From assembly GCA_001897155.1 (NCBI GenBank), contig MKSF01000003.1:1-64000 (forward strand): a stretch of 64,000 nt of DNA, in the 5' to 3' direction. Positions 1-7,452 of the stretch are shown in pieces. Both the position numbers and the translations under genes were made by a program. Each line of letters opens with the position of its first letter. Positions within the stretch are counted from its first letter, which is position 1. The notes beneath the pieces are model-generated. The model worked only from the letters and a program-made list of their open reading frames with translations. It was not told the origin of the DNA and ran no database searches. The DNA is from Bacteroidetes bacterium 47-18. Lineage in GTDB: Bacteria; Bacteroidota; Bacteroidia; Chitinophagales; Chitinophagaceae.

Positions 1-102
1 GCATGAATCACTCGGTAATCTTACTCCTGTTGAGTACAAAATATTGGCTGGTCAAAAGAAAAAGGCTCAAGTAATAGCTGTCTGAATTATGGGGTACTTA
101 CA
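1..102 (+). mobile_element. Right end of an IS3-family insertion sequence (left part outside window)
   Basis: The window opens inside an insertion sequence. The last 28 codons of a transposase end at 85. The sequence just after the stop, 83-102, read on the minus strand begins TGTAAGTACCCCATAATTCA. That resembles the terminal inverted repeats of the IS150 group of IS3 elements, which begin TGTA and have a CCCC/ACCCC block. The element boundary is therefore placed at about 102. The left inverted repeat and the target duplication cannot be checked because the element starts upstream of the window. Confidence 0.7.
2..85 (+). CDS. IS3-family transposase OrfB, C-terminal fragment (5' end outside window)
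   Basis: Only the last 27 residues and the stop are visible. They read HESLGNLTPVEYKILAGQ followed by a lysine-rich tail. The H-E-S-L-G-x-L-T-P-x-E-Y pattern is the usual C-terminal end of the DDE integrase domain (rve_3) of IS3/IS150 OrfB transposases, just beyond the catalytic glutamate. The protein normally makes the staggered cuts and strand transfer that move the element. Whether the gene is intact upstream cannot be told. Confidence 0.75.
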   Translation, partial: HESLGNLTPVEYKILAGQKKKAQVIAV

Positions 103-245
103 GATGGATGACAGGTTCAAGGGCACAGCGGCCACACGGAACATCGCCGTGTTCAACATTTTTTAATATTCCTTTTAAATAATATACTTTACTTTCGTAA
201 CAGCCGTTAAAGACATTATAAATTCACTTCTAATCCTATTTAAGT

Positions 246-1013
246 ATGCGTATGCGTCAATCCTCCCTTATCGTGGCTGTAGTCACCGCCCTGGGCATTA
301 TCATTACAGCCGTTATCCTGGGCAATGCCATTAAAAACAGGAACCAGGCCGAAGATACTATCCACGTGACAGGACTGGGCACCAAAGATTTTGAATCGGA
401 TGAGATCTTCTGGCAGGGTAACTTCCAGGCAAAATCCATGGATGCCAAAGAAGCCTACAGCAAGATCCTGGCCGATAAGGAAAAGGTAAAGCAATTCTTT
501 ATCAGTAAAGGATTCAGCGAAAAGGACATCAATTTCGGTGGTGTCAGCGTGGAAAAGACCTTCCGTACCGTTTATACCCAGGGAGAAAAATCATATGAGA
601 CCCGTTCCGAATCCATCTTTGACGGCTATGTAGCCACACAGAACGTTTCCTTTACAGCCAAAAAGAACCCGGAACTCATGAGCCGGATCGAAAAGGTAGC
701 CGACCAGACAGCGGAGCTGATCAACTCAGGTATCGAGTTCAACGGCAGACCCATACAATACACCTATTCCGACCTGCCGGGACTGAAGCACTCCTTAATA
801 GAAAACGCCACGGCAGATGCCAAAGACCGTGCCGATAAGATCATCCGCACCGCTGACGGTAAAAGAGGCAAGCTCAAAAGCGCCAGCATGGGTGTTTTCC
901 AGATCACCGGGGTAGGCAGCAATGAAGAGGATTCCTATGGTGGTAATTTTGATGTTTACAGCAAAAACAAAACCGCAAGGATCACCGTAAGGCTGACCTA
1001 TAACCTGAATTAA
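246..1013 (+). CDS. SIMPL domain-containing (DUF541) membrane-anchored protein
   Basis: A 255-residue protein of the SIMPL/DUF541 family, which is widespread in Gram-negative envelopes and has no settled biochemical role. One hydrophobic segment at about residues 8-27 serves as a signal anchor or uncleaved signal peptide. The rest (about 38-255) is the SIMPL domain, expected in the periplasm, with the usual ending of an alternating beta strand (ARITVRLTY). The start at 246 is chosen because it leads directly into the hydrophobic segment. The gene stands alone: an IS end lies upstream, with a small hairpin at 134-152 between them, and a repeat unit follows downstream. Confidence 0.85.
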   Translation: MRMRQSSLIVAVVTALGIIITAVILGNAIKNRNQAEDTIHVTGLGTKDFESDEIFWQGNFQAKSMDAKEAYSKILADKEKVKQFFISKGFSEKDINFGGVSVEKTFRTVYTQGEKSYETRSESIFDGYVATQNVSFTAKKNPELMSRIEKVADQTAELINSGIEFNGRPIQYTYSDLPGLKHSLIENATADAKDRADKIIRTADGKRGKLKSASMGVFQITGVGSNEEDSYGGNFDVYSKNKTARITVRLTYNLN

Positions 1014-1030
1014 AAAAACGGGAAGTGACT

Positions 1031-1195
1031 ATATGGCCTATCGGAAACAACCTTTTATTATACGGCTACGCTTTGCCGGGCAGTGTCCCTCCTGAGGCTC
1101 AGATACCGCTTTAGCTACAAAGTAACTAAGAGTGCTCTGGTCATTCCGAACGGAGGTGAGGAATCTCTTAGCTTATAATGGCTGTGCTGCTTATA
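1031..1195. repeat. Interspersed noncoding repeat, unit 1 (core 1140-1170)
   Basis: This unit shares long blocks with units at 5637-5925, 6094-6390, 7588-7990 and 45905-46110. The left block has ggaaacaaccttttattata, then tacgctttgc, then the block ggctcagataccgctttagc. The right block is the core gtcattccgaacgga.gtgag followed by gaatctctta. No credible reading frame crosses it. It fills most of the gap between the SIMPL gene and the terminator at 1221. Confidence 0.85.
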
Positions 1196-1220
1196 TATAA
1201 CGGAACATTCCCTCATAATC

Positions 1221-1257
1221 CAACAAAGGCCTGTGCTTATCGCACAGGCCTTTGTTG
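1221..1257. terminator. Strong hairpin, likely bidirectional terminator
   Basis: Arms 1221-1236 and 1242-1257 are a perfect 16-bp inverted repeat with a 5-base loop (TTATC). It lies between two convergent genes (SIMPL ending at 1013 and the subtilisin ending at 1330), as expected of a shared terminator, although the T-tracts on both sides are short. Confidence 0.65.
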
Positions 1258-1329
1258 ATAGAACTCTGTTTACTTCGTCTGATGCTTTATTAAGATTAAC
1301 CGGAAAGTATAACTTTGAATGAGGCCGGA

Positions 1330-2997
1330 TTATTTCACCACACTCAACCCGGACCTGAAAACCTGGTTGTCTTTACCCAGTACAACGACCGTATAATAGC
1401 CCCCCGCAAAGCCGGAAACATCTACCTGGTCCTGCCACCTGTCCGAGAGGTAAACCACCCGGCCTGCCGCATCGAATATATAAGTATGCTTAACCGCTGT
1501 CCCCGCCGGCAATTCCAAACGGATAACAGCGTCTGCAGGGTTAGGGAATATATGGACTGTACGGAGCCCCGGTACCTTGCTGATACCCACCCCGTTTTCT
1601 ACCAGGCTGTCCACATGATCAAACGCCGTCTTTACATTGGGCAAAGGACCGATATGACCGTTCTGCGGGTCACCCTGCGGCTTACCGGTAGCCATCAGTA
1701 TCTCCCTGATCTGCCTGCCGTCCAGGTATGCTCCCGTCCGGTCATGATAATAAGATTGTATAGCGATAGCGGCAGATGCCACAATGGGTGTTGCCGAGCT
1801 TGTACCACTGAACATCGTATAATTCTGGTTAAAATCGCCTCCTATCCTGGCATAATTGCCATAGCCTGCGCTTATCACGGCCGTTCCCCAGGCCTGTACA
1901 TTGACCCGCGCGCCGTAAGTGCTGAAGGTAAGCCTGTTGTTATTGCCATCGGATGAGCCGGCACCCACGATGATAGACCCGTTATCGCCCCTGTTCCGGT
2001 AGGAACCCAGGCGGGGGTCCGTATCCAGGTTCACGCCGCCGTTCCCTGCTGCGGCTATAATGACAATGCCTGCATCTACCGCTGCTTTCGTCAGGTTCCA
2101 TATTGTAGTATTATAATCAGCGGGCACATATTCCGAACCGTTATCAATGCCTGCCTGCATCTCGTACATGACGATATCACCCGCTGCCGCCTCCTGCAGG
2201 GCTTTTGACACGGCATACACCCTGTCGTAGTCTCTCTGCTCCGTATATTCCGGTACCAGCACCATAGATGTAATGCCATGCATCATCCCGACATTACCGT
2301 ATTCCAGCTTATCCGAGCAGACCACACTGATGGCGGCTGTGCCATGCTCGGCATAGGCGGCTGAGACATTGGCATGTATGGTCATCCCGTTCATAATAGA
2401 AACAGACTGATCCTCCAGCTTTTCATGCGCCCTGTTAACGCCATATTCTATATCAAAAACCTGTATCCCCTGCCCGAAAATACCCTTGCTCCACGCATAC
2501 TCTATATTGACCCCGGAATCGGCCCTTAAATAATGCTGCATCGGGTAATAGGAAGGCGTGACGGGCGGAATATCCGCGGGCGGCTCCGGCATCAGCTGTT
2601 CCTGCTCCACGTACTCAAACAGTCCTGTGGCTGAAAGCTGCTCTATGATCCGTACCGCATTCACCGAATCGGGTACCGTCACTTTCCATATCCTCCGGAT
2701 CTTCTGAACAGACGCATCGGTCCCGGTATTTTGGATCGCTCTTGCAGCCATGCTGCTGTAAACGCTTTCCGGCCAGTCCACCGCGGGCTGAAAGGTAATG
2801 CCCCATCTTTCGCTGAGGGCAACGATCTCGGGGAATTGCGCGACCGTACCGGGCGCTAGTTTGGCTCCGGCATCTTCCTTAAACGCTACATGCAGGGAAA
2901 CGCGCTCTCCTGCTGCCGCCTGAAGCATATGGAGCACTAAATAACAGAAAAGGACTACGGTCTTTCTCATCAGAAACATTTTACTAAAGATAAGCAA
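1330..2997 (-). CDS. S8 (subtilisin-like) serine protease with T9SS type A sorting domain
   Basis: A 555-residue secreted protease. A signal peptide covers about residues 9-29. The S8 catalytic domain runs from about 165 to 450: Asp182 (VFDIEYG), His218 (AEHGTAAISVV), the oxyanion-hole Asn319 (AAAGNGG) and Ser400 in GTSSATP. All triad residues are present. The last 75 or so residues (VHIFPNPA to the end) form a Por/T9SS type A C-terminal domain, so the protein should cross the outer membrane through the type IX system and be released or surface-anchored. Residues 30-150 look like an inhibitory propeptide region. It lies 45 bp downstream of the glycosyltransferase on the same strand and may be cotranscribed with it. 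The substrate is unknown. Confidence 0.9.
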   Translation of the reverse strand: MLIFSKMFLMRKTVVLFCYLVLHMLQAAAGERVSLHVAFKEDAGAKLAPGTVAQFPEIVALSERWGITFQPAVDWPESVYSSMAARAIQNTGTDASVQKIRRIWKVTVPDSVNAVRIIEQLSATGLFEYVEQEQLMPEPPADIPPVTPSYYPMQHYLRADSGVNIEYAWSKGIFGQGIQVFDIEYGVNRAHEKLEDQSVSIMNGMTIHANVSAAYAEHGTAAISVVCSDKLEYGNVGMMHGITSMVLVPEYTEQRDYDRVYAVSKALQEAAAGDIVMYEMQAGIDNGSEYVPADYNTTIWNLTKAAVDAGIVIIAAAGNGGVNLDTDPRLGSYRNRGDNGSIIVGAGSSDGNNNRLTFSTYGARVNVQAWGTAVISAGYGNYARIGGDFNQNYTMFSGTSSATPIVASAAIAIQSYYHDRTGAYLDGRQIREILMATGKPQGDPQNGHIGPLPNVKTAFDHVDSLVENGVGISKVPGLRTVHIFPNPADAVIRLELPAGTAVKHTYIFDAAGRVVYLSDRWQDQVDVSGFAGGYYTVVVLGKDNQVFRSGLSVVK

Positions 2998-3042
2998 AAT
3001 AGCCCAACCGGTGATTATATCAGGAAATTTACAATGGTGTCA

Positions 3043-3972
3043 TCAATACCAGAGCCTTGCCTCCACCTGCTTCAGGTAACGCATACCTGCGGCAGGGAGC
3101 GGGTCTCTTTTTCTTGTTTTGACAGAGGCGGCTATCCTCCTGCAGGTTCTGAAAAAGCCTTTCACATCCCTGGTCCTTAAGAGGTAGCGCAATCCCCAGC
3201 AGCAGTTCAGCGTCCAGAAATACACCATAGGCATATAGGTCCAGAACACCATGGCCTTGTTATGCCATAAAGTAGCATCCTTCTCCTTGGAGGTCATCCT
3301 GCCTTTGGGAATTTCCTTATGCCACAGCAGGATGCAATTATCATAAGCAATGGTGTAGCCCGCCCGGATAGCCCTAAAGCTCAGGTCGTATTCTTCCATA
3401 CCGTACATAATATCATCCGGGAAATAGCCCAGCTCTTCCATAGCATCTTTCCGGTACAATGCCGCACCGGCCGCAAAATGACCCGTCAGGAACCAGTCCC
3501 TGTCCTTATACTTATCGTATTGCTTATGGGGGAAAGCGGTTACCTGCCGTTCCCGGGTACTGTGATAATACACGTCCACATTGATAATGACCGTCTTATT
3601 GCGGATATATCTTTCCTTGTGAAACAGCTCTGCCAGCTTTACCAGGTCGCCCGGCGCGTTGAACTCAATATCGTCATCAATCAGCAGCAGGTAAGGACCT
3701 GTCGCCATTTTCATGATCTTATTCCGGCCTACGGCAACACCCCAGTTGACATCGGACGCTATATACCGGATCTTTAATTCCGGGTGACGGTCAATAAAGG
3801 CTTTGGCCTTGTCGTAATTATCCGAAGAATTATTGTTCCATAATATGAACTCTGTGACGATCCGGTCATAATGATCCAGTTTCAAAGCGCTTTCCAGCAA
3901 TTCCAGGAGCTCTTTCTCCCGGTTATAGGTCAGCACACAGATGCTTATGGAGGGTGTGTCTTGCAGGCTCAT
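3043..3972 (-). CDS. Family 2 glycosyltransferase
   Basis: A 309-residue cytoplasmic GT-A fold enzyme. The N-terminal strand ISICVLTYNREKELLELL and the acidic metal/nucleotide-sugar motif LLLIDDD (Asp99-101) are typical of GT2. ED-like and W-rich segments follow in the acceptor half (EEYDLSFRA at about 190-200). No membrane-spanning segment is clear, though a hydrophobic aromatic stretch lies at about 245-265 (FWTYMPMVYFWTLNCCWGL). It would transfer a sugar to a lipid, glycan or protein acceptor; donor and acceptor cannot be inferred. It sits 58 bp after the ammonia-lyase and 45 bp before the protease, all on the minus strand. Confidence 0.88.
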   Translation of the reverse strand: MSLQDTPSISICVLTYNREKELLELLESALKLDHYDRIVTEFILWNNNSSDNYDKAKAFIDRHPELKIRYIASDVNWGVAVGRNKIMKMATGPYLLLIDDDIEFNAPGDLVKLAELFHKERYIRNKTVIINVDVYYHSTRERQVTAFPHKQYDKYKDRDWFLTGHFAAGAALYRKDAMEELGYFPDDIMYGMEEYDLSFRAIRAGYTIAYDNCILLWHKEIPKGRMTSKEKDATLWHNKAMVFWTYMPMVYFWTLNCCWGLRYLLRTRDVKGFFRTCRRIAASVKTRKRDPLPAAGMRYLKQVEARLWY

Positions 3973-4030
3973 TATTAGGTACGGGTAATTATTGTTATTA
4001 TAAATCGGACAGCAGCAGTTGCTGCTGATT

Positions 4031-5590
4031 TTAAAATTCCAGCAATGCTTTCATCTTCGCGGCTACTTCCGTCTCCATCAGCCAGGATTTTATATGGGCC
4101 AGCCTTTCGTAAGAAGGGGCATCCTCCTTAAAGGAAGGCGCCAGCACGCTCAGCTCATCATACATCCACCGGGTAGCAGGTGACAGCCGGTCCTTATATC
4201 CTTTGTAATCTATGGCCTGTATAATGGCCAGGGCATGTACGGACAGCACCTCGAAAGAATTTTCAATGACCTGCGCGCACATAGCGGCGCTGTTGGTGCC
4301 CATACTTACAATATCCTGGTTATCATTATTATTCGGGATACTGTGCACATACATAGGGTTGCTCAGTGTCTGGTTCTCCGCCACATTGCTGGTGGCCGGG
4401 TACTGCATACCCTGCACACCGAAGTTAAGCCCCAGCGTGCCCGCGTTGATAAAAGGCGGCAGCTTCTGGTTCAGGTGGTGGTTGAGCAGGAAGTTAAGCT
4501 GGCGCTCTGCCAGCATGGACAGCTTGGTAACGGCGATCTTCAGCTTATCCATCTCCAGGCTCACATAATCACCGTGAAAGTTACCGCCGTGATAGATCAT
4601 TTCCTTATGCGGGTCTATGACGGGGTTATCATTTACGGAATTGATCTCCTGCTCTATGATCTGGGCAGCATTTTCTATCGTATCGTATATCGGGCCGAGT
4701 ATCTGCGGTACGCACCGCAGCGAGTAATACTCCTGCACCTTATCCTGCAGCACGGATTCCGTTACCTTCTTGTCATACAAATGCTCATGCCGCTTACGAA
4801 GCAACCTGCTTTTACGGGAAATAGCGCGCATGGCCTTCGCCACCACCTGCTGTCCTTTATGCAGCTTGACCGCGTTCAGCTCTTCAGAGAAATGATCATC
4901 ATAGGCTTCCATGATCTCATTGACCATAAGGGAAAACAAAATCTGACCGGTCATCAGCTTACGGGCATGCAATACATTGATGGCGCCAATGCCGGTCATG
5001 GAAGAGGTGCCGTTCAGCATCCCGAGGCCTTCGCGGATATGTATCTTCATCGGCTGCAGCCCGGTGGCCGCATACACTTCGGCTGCCGTCACCACCTCGC
5101 CCCTGTACCAGAAATTCCCTTCACCTATCAATCCCAGTGCCAGGTGCGCCAATTGCACCAGGTCGCCGCTGGCGCCCACGCCACCGTGATGGTACATGCA
5201 GGGGTAAGCCTCCGCATTCAGCAGGGCGGCCATCAGTTCCACCGTACCGGGATGGATGCCGGATCGGGCGCACATCATCGTATTCAGCCGTGCCAGCAAT
5301 GCCGCACGGGACTGCACGGGGCTGAGCAGCTTTCCCATACCGCTGCAATGTGACCGTATCAGGTTAAGCTGCAACTGTACACGGTCCGCATCCTCTATAC
5401 GGTATTGCGCCATAGGACCAAAACCCGTATTGATGCCATATATAAGCTTATCTTTTGAAAAATTGATCAGGAATCGGTGACAGTCCGCCACTTCCTGTAG
5501 CTGCCGGGGATCCAGCGTTACCGTTTCCTTTTGTAATACGATCTGCTCCAGTTGTTCCAATGTTAAGATCTGAGCTCCTAAAACTGCCAT
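4031..5590 (-). CDS. Aromatic amino acid ammonia-lyase (HutH/TAL family, MIO enzyme)
   Basis: A 519-residue MIO-dependent lyase that removes ammonia from an aromatic amino acid. The MIO-forming triad Ala140-Ser141-Gly142 lies in GGVGASGDLVQLAHL. The catalytic Tyr51 lies in YGINTGFGP, and NGTSSMTGIG and QDIVSMG are the other active-site blocks. Automatic annotation would call it histidine ammonia-lyase (hutH). From memory, its sequence (for example GASGDLVQL in place of GASGDLAPL, IRSH.SG, and HGGNFHGDYVSLEMDKLK-like blocks) is much closer to the tyrosine ammonia-lyase of Flavobacterium johnsoniae, associated with flexirubin-type pigment synthesis. No hutU, hutI or ftcD is nearby, which also argues against histidine catabolism. 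His81 (SHCSG) fits either substrate. It heads a minus-strand run with the GT2 gene. Confidence 0.9.
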   Translation of the reverse strand: MAVLGAQILTLEQLEQIVLQKETVTLDPRQLQEVADCHRFLINFSKDKLIYGINTGFGPMAQYRIEDADRVQLQLNLIRSHCSGMGKLLSPVQSRAALLARLNTMMCARSGIHPGTVELMAALLNAEAYPCMYHHGGVGASGDLVQLAHLALGLIGEGNFWYRGEVVTAAEVYAATGLQPMKIHIREGLGMLNGTSSMTGIGAINVLHARKLMTGQILFSLMVNEIMEAYDDHFSEELNAVKLHKGQQVVAKAMRAISRKSRLLRKRHEHLYDKKVTESVLQDKVQEYYSLRCVPQILGPIYDTIENAAQIIEQEINSVNDNPVIDPHKEMIYHGGNFHGDYVSLEMDKLKIAVTKLSMLAERQLNFLLNHHLNQKLPPFINAGTLGLNFGVQGMQYPATSNVAENQTLSNPMYVHSIPNNNDNQDIVSMGTNSAAMCAQVIENSFEVLSVHALAIIQAIDYKGYKDRLSPATRWMYDELSVLAPSFKEDAPSYERLAHIKSWLMETEVAAKMKALLEF

Positions 5591-5636
5591 GTTTTGCTGT
5601 TGATAATTTAAGCTACAAAGTAAAATAATATTAGCG

Positions 5637-5925
5637 ACTATACGCTTATAGGAAACAACCTTTTATTATACGGATACGCTTTGCTGAGCAGTGTCCTTGC
5701 TCAGGCTCAGATACCGCTTTAGCTATAAACGAACTGGGGTGCCGGTCATTCCGAACGGATGTGAGGAATCTCTTATAATAGTTTGTGACTATACACTTAC
5801 AGGGAACAACCTTTTATTACAGGTACGCTTTGCTGAGCAGTGTGCTTCCTGGGGCTCAGATACCGCTTTAGCTATAAACGAGCTGGGGTGCCGGTCATTC
5901 CGAACGGATGTGAGGAATCTCTTGT
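5637..5925. repeat. Interspersed repeat units 2 and 3 in tandem (cores at 5745-5775 and 5894-5924)
   Basis: Two copies of the unit first seen at 1031, in the same orientation, with their cores 149 bp apart. Each has the left block (aacaaccttttatta, tacgctttgctgagcagtgt, ggctcagataccgctttagc) and the right core gtcattccgaacggatgtga ending in gaatctctt. Small differences separate them, so the duplication is not brand new. Short frames that cross them contain the repeat itself and are not genes. This is the first part of the 972-bp stretch (5591-6562) that lacks a gene. Confidence 0.88.
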
Positions 5926-6041
5926 ACTTGCAGCCTGTCTTGCGTATGCGCACTTTTGGTTTTGTTGATCATATAGACACAGTCAGCTTATTTTATTTCG
6001 TAAAGACGGCGGAGTGGAGCCCCCTAATAAAGCCTTATAGG

Positions 6042-6066
6042 GTTGTTGGTGAAGAACACCAACAAC
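6042..6066. other. Hairpin in repeat unit 4, loop AAGAA
   Basis: Perfect 10-bp arms (GTTGTTGGTG / CACCAACAAC) around the loop AAGAA. The sister hairpin at 6242-6266 has the loop TTCTT and one arm mismatch. Confidence 0.85.
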
Positions 6067-6241
6067 GGAGTGAAATGTACTGTATCGTGTGTAGTCATTC
6101 CGAACGGAGGTGAGGAATCTCTTATACTTGCAGCCTGTCTTGCGTATGCGCACTTTTGGTTTTGTTGATTATATAGACACAGTCAGTTTATTTTATTTCG
6201 TAAAGACGGCGGAGTGGAGCCCCCTGATAAAGCCTTATAGG

Positions 6242-6266
6242 GGTGTTGGTGTTCTTCACCAACAAC
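6242..6266. other. Hairpin in repeat unit 5, loop TTCTT
   Basis: Arms GGTGTTGGTG / CACCAACAAC (one mismatch) around TTCTT, the reverse complement of the loop in the sister copy at 6042-6066. Confidence 0.85.
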
Positions 6267-6320
6267 GGAGTGAAATGTACTGTATCGTGTGTAGTCATTC
6301 CGAACGGATGTGAGGAATCT

Positions 6321-6390
6321 CTTATACGGCTTAGTAACATCCTAGACATATAATGGCTTTGTTTTCCATATATAGATAATCCGATCAATA
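6321..6390. repeat. Right flank of repeat unit 5, shared with units 6 and 7
   Basis: The stretch cttatacggcttagtaacat, then cct, then a block with tataatggctttgtt and atatatagata, recurs after the cores at 7691 and 7894 and, inverted, before the core at 45980. The repeat therefore extends about 65 bp beyond the core. From 6391 to 6530 I see nothing further of note. Confidence 0.75.
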
Positions 6391-6530
6391 TATCATCCGC
6401 CGGCCTGCAATCCTGGAAAGAATATCGGAAATTTAAAAACCGCGCAGGCAGCCTCCCGGGCAAAGCGGCCCTTAAAAACTATTGTTTTTATAAAATTCCC
6501 GCAGAATGTTAATGCAATATGACTAAGTTG

Positions 6531-6538
6531 TATATTTG
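6531..6538 (+). promoter_or_regulatory. Bacteroidota -7 promoter element TATATTTG
   Basis: Exact match to TAnnTTTG, 24 bp before the ATG at 6563 of the ExbB/TolQ gene. No clear -33 TTTG is visible. Confidence 0.6.
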
Positions 6539-6562
6539 CTACTGTTAAATAAATCTTTTGAG

Positions 6563-7285
6563 ATGTCTTTGCTTCAATTTTTGACGATACAGGCTCCCGC
6601 AGGGGTCGGAGGAGATTCTCCCCTGGCCGCCCCGATGACGCCTGTAACCACAGTGGTACAACCGGAACAGACCCTCTCCCTATGGAACCTGCTGATGGAA
6701 GGCGGCGTATTGATGATACCCCTGTTGCTCTGCAGCATCATAGCCCTGTATATCTTCGTGGAAAGATATATGGCTATCAGGAAAGCAGGCAAAACGCCCG
6801 ATGATTTTATGTCGCGCATCAGGGAAAAGCTGGCCGAAGGCAATATATCCGGCGCTGTCAATGTCGCCAAAAACTTTGAAGGCTCCGTACCTACCGTGAT
6901 CTTAAAAGGGCTGAAGCGCATCGGCAAGCCTGTAGACCATATTGAGAAGTCCATGGAAAACGCGGGTAAGCTGGAAGTTTATAAAATGGAAAAGAATCTC
7001 GGCACGATCTCCACCATAGCCGGTATCGCCCCTATGTTCGGGTTCCTGGGTACCATAGTCGGGATGATCATCCTCTTCTTTAATATCCAGCACCAGGGTT
7101 TTGAGATCAATAACCTGGCAGGCGGTATCTATACCAAAATGGTGACCTCCGCTTCCGGGCTTATTATCGGCCTGCTGTCCTACTTAGGCTATAATTACCT
7201 GAACGCCCAGATCAATAAGAATGTCAACAAGATAGAAACCGCCAGCAATGACCTCCTGGATATCTTACACGAGCCTATGAACTAA
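6563..7285 (+). CDS. MotA/TolQ/ExbB proton channel family protein
   Basis: A 240-residue inner-membrane protein of the ExbB/TolQ family, which forms the pentameric proton channel that powers TonB or Tol. Three transmembrane segments fit the family: about residues 45-65 (GVLMIPLLLCSIIALYIF), 146-170 (IAGIAPMFGFLGTIVGMIILF) and 185-210 (MVTSASGLIIGLLSYLGY). The second holds the conserved A-P-x-x-G-x-L-G-T-V-x-G-like signature. The ATG at 6563 is preferred to a TTG at 6536, which falls inside the promoter element. A perfect terminator follows directly, so the gene is monocistronic. No exbD or tonB is nearby, which is unusual. Confidence 0.92.
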   Translation: MSLLQFLTIQAPAGVGGDSPLAAPMTPVTTVVQPEQTLSLWNLLMEGGVLMIPLLLCSIIALYIFVERYMAIRKAGKTPDDFMSRIREKLAEGNISGAVNVAKNFEGSVPTVILKGLKRIGKPVDHIEKSMENAGKLEVYKMEKNLGTISTIAGIAPMFGFLGTIVGMIILFFNIQHQGFEINNLAGGIYTKMVTSASGLIIGLLSYLGYNYLNAQINKNVNKIETASNDLLDILHEPMN

Positions 7286-7331
7286 ACAGCAATACGCTGA
7301 TTTGATAAAGAACACAATAAAGTATTAAATA

Positions 7332-7365
7332 AATAAAGGAGGCTTTTTAGAAAGCCTCCTTTATT
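7332..7365 (+). terminator. Intrinsic terminator of the ExbB/TolQ gene
   Basis: A perfect inverted repeat of about 15 bp (7332-7346 / 7351-7365, core AAAGGAGGCTTT / AAAGCCTCCTTT) with loop TTAG and T-rich flanks, 46 bp after the stop codon. Confidence 0.9.
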
Positions 7366-7374
7366 ATATTGTAA

Positions 7375-7452
7375 CCTGCCGTGTCACATTGCAGCCTGCC
7401 ATGCCACATTGATACTTGTCTTGTTACATTGAACCTGTTGTGTCACATTGAG
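7375..7452. repeat. Four degenerate tandem 20-mers
   Basis: Units begin at 7375, 7395, 7415 and 7435, with consensus CCTGYCRTGTCACATTGAN. The last runs directly into the palindrome at 7443-7467 and the composite hairpin element that follows, so the array looks like reiteration of the left arm of that palindrome. Confidence 0.7.

Larger units (their letters stand above)
5921..6320. repeat. Exact-period 200-bp tandem duplication (units 4 and 5; cores 6094 and 6294)
   Basis: 5921-6120 and 6121-6320 are near-identical, each ending in the repeat core gtcattccgaacgga.gtgag. The left part of these units (acttgcagcctgtcttgcgt, gtaaagacggcggagtggag) differs from units 1-3, so the family has at least two left-half variants joined to one right core. 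Each copy contains a hairpin at the same place (6042-6066 and 6242-6266) whose 5-base loop is reverse-complemented between copies. Confidence 0.9.

Noticed and set aside
4235-5353. A 372-codon open frame on the plus strand
   Set aside because: It is fully antisense to the ammonia-lyase, whose MIO motif and full-length family match leave no doubt; the antisense peptide is His/Gln-rich with no recognisable domain.
4031-5590. Assignment to a histidine-utilisation (hut) operon
   Set aside because: No other hut gene is linked and sequence blocks favour the tyrosine-lyase group, so the symbol hutH was not used.
5691-6313. Open frames of 140 and 67 codons over the repeats, sharing similar peptides
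   Set aside because: They consist of the 200-bp repeat read twice; the shared peptide follows from the DNA repeat, there is no start context or family signal, and the related units elsewhere are not open in the same frame.
5637-6390. A CRISPR array, because of multiple spaced repeats
   Set aside because: The spacings are 149-203 bp with shared flanks, the 'spacers' are themselves repeated, and no cas genes are present.
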